Of a DNA stretch of 62,742 bases, positions 1 through 9,179 are shown piece after piece. How positions within the stretch are numbered: position 1 is the stretch's first letter; each line of letters starts with the position of its first letter. The translations under genes and the position numbers were made by a program. Below the pieces are notes generated by a model. That model saw only the letters and a list, made by a program, of their open reading frames with translations, ran no database searches and was not told the DNA's origin. The stretch comes from an uncultured Clostridia bacterium. Lineage in GTDB: Bacteria > Bacillota > Dehalobacteriia > UBA4068. The stretch covers positions 1 to 62,742 of the forward strand of contig CALXRV010000027.1 of NCBI GenBank assembly GCA_944390945.1, written 5' to 3'.

Positions 1-2
1 TA

Positions 3-644
3 CTGCTGCAGAATATCCCCAGCTATGCCGGAGAGATGAGCGGAGAACTCTGCACGCCGACTGGCGCTGCATTATTGCGCCATTTCGTCGACGATTTCAG
101 CAGCCAGCCGCTGATGCGCTGCCATGCCATCGGCTATGGCATGGGCAGCCGTGACTTTCCGCAAGCCAACTGCATACGCGCATTCTGGGGTGAAGACGAA
201 GATGTGGCAGACGCCGGCCCGAACGGTACGATCTGCGAGCTCTGTTGCAATTTGGACGATATGACAGCGGAAGATGTGGGGTATGCCATCGACGCCCTGC
301 TGGCTGCGGGCGCACTCGACGTATTCACCCTGCCCGCACAAATGAAAAAGCAGCGGCCCGGACTGTTGTTCACCTGCATTTGCCGCAGTGAAGACGCAGA
401 CCGTATGGCTGCCCTTCTCCTGCAGCATACAACCAGTTTTGGCCTGCGGCGGCGGGATTGCACTCGCTATACGCTGGCACGGGAAAGTGAAATGCGGCAA
501 ACCCCGCTCGGCGGCATACGTTTCAAACGCGGTTTTGGCTATGGCACGGAAAAAGAAAAACCGGAATATGAAGACATCGCAGCAGCAGCACACCGGGAAG
601 GCATTAGCCTGCGAGAAGCCCGCGAACGCATCACGCGCAGCTGA
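3..644 (+). CDS. larC: LarC, nickel insertion protein (3' part)
   Basis: C-terminal part of LarC (DUF111 family), the CTP-dependent cyclometallase that inserts nickel into the pyridinium-bisthiocarboxylate pincer cofactor used by lactate racemase. The frame is open from the window edge, so the 5' half is missing. Visible family motifs are GELCTPTGAALL early on, CNLDDMTAEDVGYA in the middle and KKQRPG just after it. The extreme C-terminus is charged. No larA, larB or larE lies downstream, so those partners would have to be upstream of the window or elsewhere. The family call is firm from these motifs. An internal ATG at 36 should not be taken as the start, because conserved LarC sequence precedes it. 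Confidence 0.88.
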   Translation: MLQNIPSYAGEMSGELCTPTGAALLRHFVDDFSSQPLMRCHAIGYGMGSRDFPQANCIRAFWGEDEDVADAGPNGTICELCCNLDDMTAEDVGYAIDALLAAGALDVFTLPAQMKKQRPGLLFTCICRSEDADRMAALLLQHTTSFGLRRRDCTRYTLARESEMRQTPLGGIRFKRGFGYGTEKEKPEYEDIAAAAHREGISLREARERITRS

Positions 645-725
645 AACGTTGGGATATGCTTTCATCTTCACCGCCCAAAGCCGGCACCATGCTGCCAAAG
701 CGGCGACAAGATTTCAGGAGAGACC

Positions 726-2870
726 ATGATGAACCAAACCAAACACGTTTTGCTCTGCCAGCACGGCGGCAGCGCCAACCATGGCTGCGAAGCGCTAGCG
801 CGTACAGTCTATGCCCTGCTGCAAGAATGCGGCTGCAGGGTCAGCCTCTATTCCTACAGTGCAGCGGATGACCGCAGCCGGCTGCAGGACCTGCCCAAAC
901 TACAGATCGAAGGGTTGGACCGCCTGCCAGGCCGTTACTCAGCCAGCAATCTCCATTATCACGCACGCCGTATGCTTGGGCTGCGCGCCTCCAAGTTACC
1001 GATCACCAGCAGGTTCCGCACGCTCGTTGCAGAGGCGGATCTCGTCATCGCCATCGGTGGAGACAATTATTGCTATCATATGGGACAAGGTTACTGGGCG
1101 CTGGATCATTATATCAAATCCGCAGGCAAACCATATGTGCTGCTTGGCTGCTCGATCGAGCCGGATGATCTGCCGCATGGATTGGCTGCGCATCTGCGGC
1201 TGTTCGATCTGATCACGGTCAGAGAACGGATCAGCTTCGATGCGATGCGGGAAAGCGGCCTGGACAATATCGCCTATGCACCGGATTCCGCTTTCCTGCT
1301 GCCCAAGGCAGCTGCCGACCTACCTGCCGGATTGATTCCGGAACAGGCGGTGGGGCTGAACTTCAGCCCGCTGGTGATGCAAAATGAACAGATCCCCGGC
1401 ATGACGCTGCGCAATTTCGAGCGGCTGGCGCAGGACCTGTTAACACGTACACAGCTGCAGCTTGCCCTGATCCCGCATGTGGTGCGCAGCGACAGCGATG
1501 ACCGTCGTGCGCTCCGCCTGCTCTATGAAAAGCTGAAAACAGAACCAACGGCGCAGGGGCGTGTCTTTCTGGTCAAAGACCAGGGCGCGGAACAGCTGAA
1601 AGGGCTGATCTCCCGTCTCGTCTTTTTCGTTGGCGCACGCACGCATGCGACGATCGCCGCCTATTCAAGCGGCGTACCGACGCTGGTACTTGGCTATTCG
1701 GTAAAAGCCCGCGGTATCGCGCGCGACCTGTTCGGCACAGAGCAGGGTTATGTGATCCCCGTTCAGAAACTGGAGCAGGAAAATCAGCTCAGTACAGCAT
1801 TCTGGCAATTATTTGCACAGCGGGAGCAGATGGCACAGCAGCTGCAAGGCATATTGCCAGATTACCGTGCAGCGGCAAAAGGGGTGGTCTCTCTGCTTCA
1901 GCAGGTGCTGCAGGCAGACGATACCGCCTACGCCTTCCGCCTGCACGACGATGCCCTGCGGCGAAAGAGCTCCTCTGGCGCAGCGTTTAGCGCCTTGGCA
2001 ACACAAACCTTTGCTGCCGGCGGCGTTGTTTTCGGCGCTGCATTTGACAAGGAAATGCGGCTGCGCCACCGCATGGCGGAAAACGAAGAGCAGCTGATAC
2101 CGCTGCGCGGCTCCAAATACCTCTATAGCGATCTTGACGGCTGTCTGCAGCAGGCGAAAGAGATGCTGTCTGCAGGCAGGCAGGTATTGTTCAGCGGCTT
2201 GCCTTGCCAGGCAGCAGCAGCACGCAAGGCGCTGGGTGATGATGCCCGGCTGCTGATCGCAGAAGTCGTCTGCCACGGCGCGCCGGAGCCGGTCTGGTTT
2301 GCACATTATTGCCGCGAATTGGCAGAAGATCATGGCTCAGCGCTGATACATGTCGACTTTCGGGATAAAAGCAGCGGCTGGCACGATTATGCAGTGCGTT
2401 ATGCCTTTGCAGATGGCAGTGAACTCCGGCGGCCCGCCGCAGCGGATCCTTATCTGCGCCTGTTCCTGCAGGACCTGACCCTGCGTGAAGCATGCTATAG
2501 CTGCCCTTTCAAACGAAACAGTGCGGCTGATCTCACACTGGGAGATCTCTGGGGCGCAAAGGCGCTTGCTCCTGCATTGGCGGATGATATCGGCGTATCC
2601 CTGGTTGTACCGCGCACCCCGGCCGGCTACCATGCGCTGGAAACGCTGTTCGCGACCAATCAGGCGGATAGCGCACCTGTTTCGCGCCAGAAAGCTGCCG
2701 TATATAATCCCTGCCTGATCCGGCCGGTAGTCCGCCCCCGCCAACGCGACGCCTTCCGCGAAAAAGCAGCTGCCGGCATGCGCATTGATGCGTTGGCAGC
2801 CGCTTTCCTGCCGCAGCCAAACGCGCGCCAGCGTTTGCGCGGAATCGCCAAAAAGCTGCTGCGCGGCTGA
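726..2870 (+). CDS. Polysaccharide pyruvyl transferase / FrhB-like fusion
   Basis: A 714-residue two-domain protein. Residues 1-400 resemble the polysaccharide pyruvyl transferase family (HGGSANHGCEALAR at the N-terminus, AIGGDNYCYH, GARTHATIAAYSSGVP), which adds ketal pyruvate to cell-surface sugars or acts as a CsaB-like enzyme. Residues 410-714 resemble the coenzyme F420 hydrogenase/dehydrogenase beta-subunit fold (KSSSGAAFSALA, GLPCQAAA, VCHGAPEPVWF, CYSCPFKRNSAADLTLGDLWG). The N-terminal ferredoxin-like cysteine cluster usual in free-standing FrhB relatives is absent, so the domain starts directly at the flavin-fold segment. An AGGAG lies 5 bases before the ATG. The two families are often neighbours in Clostridia exopolysaccharide loci, but no such locus is seen here. 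The substrate is unknown. Confidence 0.8.
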   Translation: MMNQTKHVLLCQHGGSANHGCEALARTVYALLQECGCRVSLYSYSAADDRSRLQDLPKLQIEGLDRLPGRYSASNLHYHARRMLGLRASKLPITSRFRTLVAEADLVIAIGGDNYCYHMGQGYWALDHYIKSAGKPYVLLGCSIEPDDLPHGLAAHLRLFDLITVRERISFDAMRESGLDNIAYAPDSAFLLPKAAADLPAGLIPEQAVGLNFSPLVMQNEQIPGMTLRNFERLAQDLLTRTQLQLALIPHVVRSDSDDRRALRLLYEKLKTEPTAQGRVFLVKDQGAEQLKGLISRLVFFVGARTHATIAAYSSGVPTLVLGYSVKARGIARDLFGTEQGYVIPVQKLEQENQLSTAFWQLFAQREQMAQQLQGILPDYRAAAKGVVSLLQQVLQADDTAYAFRLHDDALRRKSSSGAAFSALATQTFAAGGVVFGAAFDKEMRLRHRMAENEEQLIPLRGSKYLYSDLDGCLQQAKEMLSAGRQVLFSGLPCQAAAARKALGDDARLLIAEVVCHGAPEPVWFAHYCRELAEDHGSALIHVDFRDKSSGWHDYAVRYAFADGSELRRPAAADPYLRLFLQDLTLREACYSCPFKRNSAADLTLGDLWGAKALAPALADDIGVSLVVPRTPAGYHALETLFATNQADSAPVSRQKAAVYNPCLIRPVVRPRQRDAFREKAAAGMRIDALAAAFLPQPNARQRLRGIAKKLLRG

Positions 2871-2980
2871 ACTGTCAAAATCGCTTTCGGCGACCGAACG
2901 CTCGTATCGATTGCCAACATCAAATACAGGGGCGGTTGCATCATGGCGATAAATATCGCCAAAATGCCACCCGTTAAAAC

Positions 2981-3022
2981 GACCGGGCCTGAAGGCGGCC
3001 AAAAACCGCATCAGGCCCGGTC
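2981..3022. terminator. Bidirectional terminator hairpin
   Basis: A perfect 12-bp inverted repeat (gaccgggcctga / tcaggcccggtc) with an 18-base loop lies between two convergent genes. It is flanked by attttg on the plus side and by gttttaa on the minus side. It probably ends both the pyruvyl-transferase gene and the kinase/phosphatase operon. Confidence 0.75.
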
Positions 3023-3045
3023 ATTTTGCTCTCTCCCATGGGCGG

Positions 3046-3804
3046 TCAACCATCTGCCCGTACGACCAATGCAGTTAGATTATCCGTAGACCCGCTACGA
3101 AAAGCCAGCCTGACCAATTCCGGCGCCGCCTCGCTGCCGTGACGGAGCAATGCTGTCCGCAGTTTTTTCTCCGGCAGTCGCTCCAGGATCCCATCCGAAC
3201 AAAGCAGGAACAGATCTCCCGGCAGAACCACATCCTCGGTCCAGACTGCACTGGCAGAACCGCCGCCCTGATGCCGGCCAAGATAATTGGTAAGCACATG
3301 CCGCTCCGCCTCCAGAGCCGCCGGCTGATTCTGTCCGTTGTGCAGGGCGGCAAGCGTCTGTACCTGACTGAGCTGAGACAACTCTTTGCCGCGCAGACGA
3401 TAGACCGGGCTGTCCCCGATCGTGCAAAGGATATAGCGGCCAGCGCCCAGGCAAAGCAAGGATAACGTGGAAATCGCCAGCCCATCCCAGTTCCGCTCCG
3501 GCCCGAACAGGTCGCAGACCCGCTGATTGAGCGTATCAACAACCGGATGCAGATCTTCCGCCCTCTTTGCCGTATGCAGCTGCTCCAACTCCTGATAAAG
3601 CAAATCTACCGCAGTGGCGGAAGCCAGGTCGCCCTGTTCGCAGGCGCCGTCGCAAAGCGCCATGGCCAAGGGCCCAGCCGGTAACTGTGGACTCTGGAAT
3701 TGAAATGCACCCGGTGCACCCCGTTGGCAAAGAAAACGATCCGCCAGCAGGCTGTCCTGATTAATCTCCCGCCGGCCGATGGAACCCGCTGCGGACAAAT
3801 ACAT
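3046..3804 (-). CDS. PP2C-family Ser/Thr protein phosphatase
   Basis: A 252-residue PPM/PP2C metal-dependent phosphatase, expected to reverse phosphorylation by the kinase encoded just upstream. Metal-binding motifs are visible in order: NQDS (D17), LCDGA (D52, G53), TIGDSPVYRLR, LLCSDGI and STDNLTALVV. It has no signal peptide or membrane segment, so it is cytoplasmic. AGGAGG lies 7 bases before the ATG, and only 12 bases separate it from the kinase stop. It is the last gene of the operon and ends at the hairpin near 3000. It corresponds to PstP/Stp/PrpC of other Gram-positive bacteria. Confidence 0.9.
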   Translation of the reverse strand: MYLSAAGSIGRREINQDSLLADRFLCQRGAPGAFQFQSPQLPAGPLAMALCDGACEQGDLASATAVDLLYQELEQLHTAKRAEDLHPVVDTLNQRVCDLFGPERNWDGLAISTLSLLCLGAGRYILCTIGDSPVYRLRGKELSQLSQVQTLAALHNGQNQPAALEAERHVLTNYLGRHQGGGSASAVWTEDVVLPGDLFLLCSDGILERLPEKKLRTALLRHGSEAAPELVRLAFRSGSTDNLTALVVRADG

Positions 3805-3816
3805 GAAAACCCCTCC

Positions 3817-6585
3817 TTACTCATCTTTCAGCTGCAATTTGACCACTGCGCCCGGCTTTACCAAAGTGCCTGCGGGAATGGACTGACCCGCCACCAGATA
3901 ATCCCCTTCACCTTCACAGTCTCCCTCATACCACCAAACCTGAAAATCAAGCCCCAGCGCTTCCAATTCCTCCACCGCCTGACTTTGAGGATAACCAACG
4001 ACTTGTGGTACGGCGATCCCCTCGGTCAACCTGGCAACCGGCAAAGCATAAGTCTGCGTTGCCAGAGTACGCCCATCTTCCTCGCCTTCTTCTGCAAGCA
4101 GGCTGAGATAGAGTTGAAGCACTGTACCATCCTCATATAAAGTAGGGATAACCGGTATGGTAAACGTGCATTCTCCTGAAGCCGATACGGTTTGCTCCGC
4201 CCGGATATTATAGGATTCCCCATCGTCTTCATTTATTCCCACCCGCAGCTGGCAGCTGACATCCTGCGGACAATCATAAGCGACCGTTACCGTCAGATCC
4301 GCCTGCGTCCCCGCGGTCAGCTCTGCGGGATCATAAGTCACCTCACGGATTTCCAGTGCATATTCCTCAGCCACCTCCACATTCTGCTGCACCAAACTCC
4401 ATGCAGGCAAAGGCAGACTCAACACTTCACCTGCTACAGGATCCAGTTGATACCAGCCGCTGGTGGTGCAAAGGACGACATACCATGTATTGGGATAAAT
4501 ACCAAAGTATCCCCCTAGATCCGATGGCAGGTCCAGCGTCCATGCCAGGGTCTGCTGCTCCAGATCATACCGGCATAGAATCTCTCCCCTGCTGACGGTA
4601 GCCGTATAGAATAGGGAATCTTCCAGCGCCCACAGCCGGGTTATCCCGGCCGGGATGCCAGGCAGCAATTCCGGACTCCCGTCCAGACGGAAAACGCCTT
4701 GCTGGAAATCCTCAAAATATAACGCATCCCCATCAGAACAGAGAAAACGCAGCGCTGATGAAGAACCCTCGCCATCTTCTGCAGCTGGCAAACGATATAG
4801 GACCATCTCGCTGCCGTCGCTAAGATCCTTCTGCCGCAGTTCCAGCGGATGGAACTGTTCATCGCAAGCCACATAATACAATTGATTATCCAGGACGAAA
4901 AAGGACAAAATATTTCCCGCAGCCAGCAGATCTTCCGCTTTGCCTTTTAGGTCTACCCGATAAAGCCCTTCGCCCGCAACGCTAAAATACAACCCCTCTG
5001 TGGTTGCCTGCAGGTTTGCAATGCTGCCCTCGCGGCGAAAGACAGTCCTTGTCCGATGATTCGTCAGATCCATACTGCGAATGACAGAATCGCCACCATA
5101 CATCCCGCCCAAATAATAGAGATATTCACCAACCTGATTGATGTATAATGCAGGGTCATCGTTAATCTGAACAAAATCCGTAAGCAAACTCTGTTCCGTA
5201 TAATTACCGTCCTGAAAACCCCCTACCCGGTGAATCGATCCCTGGAATAGCCCCTGCGGTGTCGCAAAATACCCAACCATGCCGTAGGGCAAAAATTGGC
5301 AGCCGCTATTGGCATAGGCTAAATTGTATGCAGACGCCGTCATTGTGGCTGCGACGTCTCCATCCTCACCGCTGCCGCTGGTCATGGCCTGAATACGATC
5401 CACCTGCCGGGAAACCCATTCCCCGGCAGGCGCATGGATAAAAAATGCGGTCAGAAGAAGGGCCGCCGCCGGCAGGAAGAACCACGCCTTTCTTCGCGGC
5501 TTGCGCTGTCGTCTGCGCTGCGGCAGCGCTTTCTTCGCCTCCGGCAGCTGCACCTGTTTTTCCTTGGTTTTCTCTGCAGCCTGCCGGGGCAACGGCTTGG
5601 TTTGCCTTGGCAGCGGCTTGGTTCTGTCCAGAGCAGGCTTTTGCTGCGGCAACGGTCTGGTATTCCGGGGCGCCGCCCCGCTTACGGCGCTGCGCTGCTC
5701 CCGGGCCAGCCGGCTCAGATCATACAGCATTTGCCGTGCCGATTGATAGCGATCCTCCGGTCGGCGGGAAACCGCTTTCGCCAGGATCTGCTGCAGTGCG
5801 GAAGAGCCATTGCGGGGTGGCCGATATCCGGCGGCGCCTGTCTCCAGCGGAACGCCGGCATTGCAATAGCGGTAAAGCGTGGCGCCCAAGGCATAAGTAT
5901 CCCAGTTAGCCTCCGGACGCCCGCTGCTGCTGCCCTGCTCTTGCGGCGATGTTCCCGGCGAAACGATGCGCGTATTGCTTCCCATATTTTCTTCATCCAG
6001 AAAACGACAGTTGCCAAAATCGCCCAACACATATTTTGGGCCGTGCTCCGTCGGCACGATATAAATATTTTCCGCTTTCACATCGCGATGGATCACATCC
6101 ATCGTGTGCAGGGCGGCTAATGCCTGGCAGATCTGGATGCCCAGCCGCAGCGCCGTCTCCTCCTGAAAGCTGTAGCTCGCTTCCATAAAGTCGCGAAACG
6201 AAAATTTATAGCAGTCCATCACATAGAGAAAGACCGGCTGCTGATATCCATCCACGCTTTCCTCTGCACCGTAGAAGCGGACCAGATGCTCCCGCGGCCG
6301 CAGCGCCAGCTCATGACCGAGCCACAGTTCCCTGCGTAAGGTGTTCAGCATCCGTGGATTGCTGAACGCGGAACGGTTGGCATGCTTGCAGGTATCTGCA
6401 GATACGATCTTAAACGCCAGATCACCCTGCCCGGTATCCGGATTGATCAGCTTATAAACCCAGGAAAACCCACCTTCACCCAACCGCTCACCCAGGATAT
6501 AATGATCCAGCTGCAACAGTTCACGCAGATCCTGCCTTGCGGCCAGCAGAGCCAGATAGCGTTCCACTTCCGTATGGTCCAGCAT
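3817..6585 (-). CDS. Transmembrane Ser/Thr protein kinase with one PASTA domain
   Basis: A 922-residue PknB-like sensor kinase. The kinase domain covers about residues 28-295: glycine loop LGEGGFSWV (35-43), catalytic lysine K59, HRDVKAEN (166-173) and DFG (189-191). A proline/lysine-rich juxtamembrane linker with a repeated RTKPLPRQ-type unit follows (300-365), then one membrane helix (about 368-385). The outer part is long, about 470 residues, with repeated Y/W/G strand patterns that suggest a beta-propeller. Next comes a segment that looks like a beta-sandwich, then a single PASTA domain at the C-terminus (PQVVGYPQSQAVEELEALGL). PASTA domains bind muropeptides or uncrosslinked wall. Canonical PknB has three to five PASTA units directly after the membrane, so the propeller-like spacer is unusual. 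Confidence 0.9.
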   Translation of the reverse strand: MLDHTEVERYLALLAARQDLRELLQLDHYILGERLGEGGFSWVYKLINPDTGQGDLAFKIVSADTCKHANRSAFSNPRMLNTLRRELWLGHELALRPREHLVRFYGAEESVDGYQQPVFLYVMDCYKFSFRDFMEASYSFQEETALRLGIQICQALAALHTMDVIHRDVKAENIYIVPTEHGPKYVLGDFGNCRFLDEENMGSNTRIVSPGTSPQEQGSSSGRPEANWDTYALGATLYRYCNAGVPLETGAAGYRPPRNGSSALQQILAKAVSRRPEDRYQSARQMLYDLSRLAREQRSAVSGAAPRNTRPLPQQKPALDRTKPLPRQTKPLPRQAAEKTKEKQVQLPEAKKALPQRRRQRKPRRKAWFFLPAAALLLTAFFIHAPAGEWVSRQVDRIQAMTSGSGEDGDVAATMTASAYNLAYANSGCQFLPYGMVGYFATPQGLFQGSIHRVGGFQDGNYTEQSLLTDFVQINDDPALYINQVGEYLYYLGGMYGGDSVIRSMDLTNHRTRTVFRREGSIANLQATTEGLYFSVAGEGLYRVDLKGKAEDLLAAGNILSFFVLDNQLYYVACDEQFHPLELRQKDLSDGSEMVLYRLPAAEDGEGSSSALRFLCSDGDALYFEDFQQGVFRLDGSPELLPGIPAGITRLWALEDSLFYTATVSRGEILCRYDLEQQTLAWTLDLPSDLGGYFGIYPNTWYVVLCTTSGWYQLDPVAGEVLSLPLPAWSLVQQNVEVAEEYALEIREVTYDPAELTAGTQADLTVTVAYDCPQDVSCQLRVGINEDDGESYNIRAEQTVSASGECTFTIPVIPTLYEDGTVLQLYLSLLAEEGEEDGRTLATQTYALPVARLTEGIAVPQVVGYPQSQAVEELEALGLDFQVWWYEGDCEGEGDYLVAGQSIPAGTLVKPGAVVKLQLKDE

Positions 6586-6605
6586 AGTTCCACCCCCGTT
6601 TCGGA

Positions 6606-7715
6606 TCAGATTAGCTTATACAAAGGAGAATGCCGCAGCGTGCTGCCAAGCCAGGATTCTTCCAACCGACGCTTTACATATGAGGCCAGCGTATCTGCGG
6701 TCAATTCCGGCTCATCGCCCGGGGCCCAGGAAAAAAAGGGCCTCAGCTCCGCATAATCCGGGCTATCCAGCTCCGGCCCGGCCACATCCCGCAACAGGTC
6801 ATAAAACTCGGCTGTGCTGGTGGCATTGGCAATGGAAGGATAACAGAGCAGCAGATCTTCCACAGCGAAAAGGATAGCTCCTTCCAGCTGATCTTTGGGA
6901 CAAAGTCCCTCCATACGCGCTAGCGACAGCATATGGTCGATCTCCCCCGGCGGCATACTCAGCGTCAACCCCAAGGCCAAAAGATATTCCCGCCGCGGTG
7001 TATCCCGCCCCTTGCGAATATCCAGCAGATGGCGGTAAAAACGACCGTACATCGGATCCCGGTCGATGGTCGCCAGCGATAGGCCATAGGGCTCCAGATG
7101 CTCCTGGATATAGGCCAGCAGCCTGTCATAGCAGCCCCGCAGATCCCCCAAATGCTCCAGGCAGAACTGCTGAAAAGCTTCCTGATCCTGCGCGCCGGAC
7201 AGCTCCTGCTCCAAAATGCGCGTGCCGATACGGGCCGAGTCAGTTGCGGACTGCGCCGGCTTGCCGTCGAAAGTACGGGCCGCCGTCTGCAGATACCAAG
7301 CTTTATATTCTTCAAACCGCAGGAACGGACTGGGAGAATCCGGCGTAGGTTTTCCTTGATTCGCCAGATAGATACAGATGGCGTCCTCCGGGTTTTTAAC
7401 ATAAAGCTGCGGAAAATGCGCGTAGCGGTCCAGCAAATAATTGATGCTGCCGGTCTCCAGCCCCAGGCTGATGCCTAAAGCCACTACAGACAAGCGTTTG
7501 GCAGGGATCTTCTTTTTCCAGGTGGCCACGGTCTTCCGGGTCACGCCGCAATCTGCGGCAATCTGCTGATCACGCATTCCGGAATCCAGGATCAGGCTGT
7601 TGATCTTTCGGCTCCAGGCCGGATAAGCCGCCACGTTTTCCTCCACGATCTGACGATAAGCTTCCATATTGGCGGCCAGGCCGATCTTCTCGCGCAGCAA
7701 TTTAGTATCCGTCAT
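6606..7715 (-). CDS. HTH-domain protein in the kinase operon, function unknown
   Basis: A 369-residue soluble protein. A helix-turn-helix of XRE/Cro type is visible near residues 45-68 (MRDQQIAADCGVTRKTVATWKK). It is followed by a long helical region with no family I recognise. AGGAGG lies 6 bases before the ATG at 7715 but only 1 base before an upstream ATG at 7721, so I chose 7715 (MTDTKLLREK). It sits between pbpA and the kinase gene and shares their transcript. The kinase may phosphorylate or be controlled by it, but that is only inferred from position. It could be a DNA-binding regulator of the operon or a cytoplasmic kinase substrate with an HTH fold. Confidence 0.7.
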   Translation of the reverse strand: MTDTKLLREKIGLAANMEAYRQIVEENVAAYPAWSRKINSLILDSGMRDQQIAADCGVTRKTVATWKKKIPAKRLSVVALGISLGLETGSINYLLDRYAHFPQLYVKNPEDAICIYLANQGKPTPDSPSPFLRFEEYKAWYLQTAARTFDGKPAQSATDSARIGTRILEQELSGAQDQEAFQQFCLEHLGDLRGCYDRLLAYIQEHLEPYGLSLATIDRDPMYGRFYRHLLDIRKGRDTPRREYLLALGLTLSMPPGEIDHMLSLARMEGLCPKDQLEGAILFAVEDLLLCYPSIANATSTAEFYDLLRDVAGPELDSPDYAELRPFFSWAPGDEPELTADTLASYVKRRLEESWLGSTLRHSPLYKLI

Positions 7716-7786
7716 GGGCATTCCTCCTCATCTGACAGCCTTCTTTACTAAATATATCATAAGATATCCTGTTGCGTGTAGTTTTT

Positions 7787-9178
7787 TTACCAAAGCGTGG
7801 CGCTGTTATCGCTCTCCTGCCGTAAAGCCTTCAGCAAAGCGGCTGCGGCAGGGAAGAGGCTGCTGCTGCCCGCGCTGGTCTGATTGCGGCTGAGCACAAA
7901 GGTATACTGTTCGCTGAACCCGCAAAGATAGATATGATAGCTCCCATCGCCCAGCTCTGCCGTACCCGTCTTCGCTGCGACCCAGCCATATGCCTCCTCG
8001 TCAAAGCCATATTGCAGCGCGGCCTGATGCAGCATTTCCTGCAGAGCCCGCGCGGTCTCGCGGGAGACCGGCTGCTCTATTTCCGTCTTTTTCCCCTGCG
8101 CCAGAACCTGTTTTCCCTGCGAAACCCGTTGCACGAGATAAGGGCGAAGCATCTGTCCTTCGTTGGCGATACTTTGATAGATCATGGCCAGATGCAGCGG
8201 AGAAAGTCCGGTCTTCCCCTGGCCAAAGCCGGTTTGTGCCAAACCGGCGGCGCTCATATCCCCCAAATCGAAAGAAGAATGCAGGGTAGCGAAATCCAGC
8301 GCGACTTCCGTGCCGATGCAAAACCGTTCCGCCTGCTGCTGAAGCGCATATCCGCCCAGGCTCACCGCCAGCCCTGCAAAATAAGTATTGCTGGAATTGA
8401 CCAGCGCCGAGCAAAGGTCCAGTTCACCGAAGACTGCATTTCCGGCGTTCCGTATACAAAAGCCATCCGCATCATAGCTACCGGTATCCTGATAGGTCAA
8501 TTGTTCTGGCGTATACCCTGCTTCCAGCGCAGCAGCCGCTGTCACCAGCTTGAATACGGAACCCGGGGGGTCGGTCCAATCATCCACGCCCAGGGTAAGC
8601 AGCATACCCTCCTGCGCGGAAATGTTCTCCCAATCTTCATCAATCTGATTCACATTAAAAGCCGTCGCACCACGGGATGCCAGCGCTATAATGCCGCCAT
8701 CTCGATTGTCCAGTACGATGATCGAACCCGGCATCTCTCCCAGCAGCTGATATGCATATTGCTGCAGGGAACTGTCTGTCGTAAGCTGCAGGGTAGCGCC
8801 GACCCCATCTTTATCCCCGCAGTGCAGAACCGTATCATAACGATTGCGCAGGCCCGAGCTGCCATAGAGCTTGGAACTATAGCCGATCAGGTAACCATAC
8901 GCATATGGTTGATAGCAAAGGCCTGGCTCCCCGGGCGAAAGCCCTTCGCTGACCGTCTGACCGTCGCGGTCCAGGATCGCCCCCTCGGTAACCTCTGCTA
9001 AACGGATCTCTTCCGCCAGCACGGCGCGCGTCTGGTCGACCTCCGGATCCGCACCATAGATCAAACCACTGCCGCGGACAAACCAGAAACAGAAATACAA
9101 CAGCAGCCCCATGGAAAGCGCCAGCAATATCTGGCTGCGCCGGTAAAGCCGGGCGTTCCCTGATCTGTTACACTGCAT
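7787..9178 (-). CDS. pbpA: Penicillin-binding protein, PbpA-type transpeptidase
   Basis: A 463-residue class B penicillin-binding protein that crosslinks peptidoglycan outside the membrane. It has an N-terminal cytoplasmic tail, one membrane helix (about 15-35), a short dimerisation region (GAILDRDG near 67) and a transpeptidase domain. All three active-site motifs are present: S207-V-F-K210, S262-S-N264 and K403-T-G405. The ATG at 9178 is one base after the rodA stop and has GGAGG upstream. Longer readings would run back into rodA and are unlikely. Size and pairing with rodA match PbpA of actinobacterial and clostridial kinase operons rather than full-length FtsI. Confidence 0.92.
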   Translation of the reverse strand: MQCNRSGNARLYRRSQILLALSMGLLLYFCFWFVRGSGLIYGADPEVDQTRAVLAEEIRLAEVTEGAILDRDGQTVSEGLSPGEPGLCYQPYAYGYLIGYSSKLYGSSGLRNRYDTVLHCGDKDGVGATLQLTTDSSLQQYAYQLLGEMPGSIIVLDNRDGGIIALASRGATAFNVNQIDEDWENISAQEGMLLTLGVDDWTDPPGSVFKLVTAAAALEAGYTPEQLTYQDTGSYDADGFCIRNAGNAVFGELDLCSALVNSSNTYFAGLAVSLGGYALQQQAERFCIGTEVALDFATLHSSFDLGDMSAAGLAQTGFGQGKTGLSPLHLAMIYQSIANEGQMLRPYLVQRVSQGKQVLAQGKKTEIEQPVSRETARALQEMLHQAALQYGFDEEAYGWVAAKTGTAELGDGSYHIYLCGFSEQYTFVLSRNQTSAGSSSLFPAAAALLKALRQESDNSATLW

Positions 9179-9179
9179 G

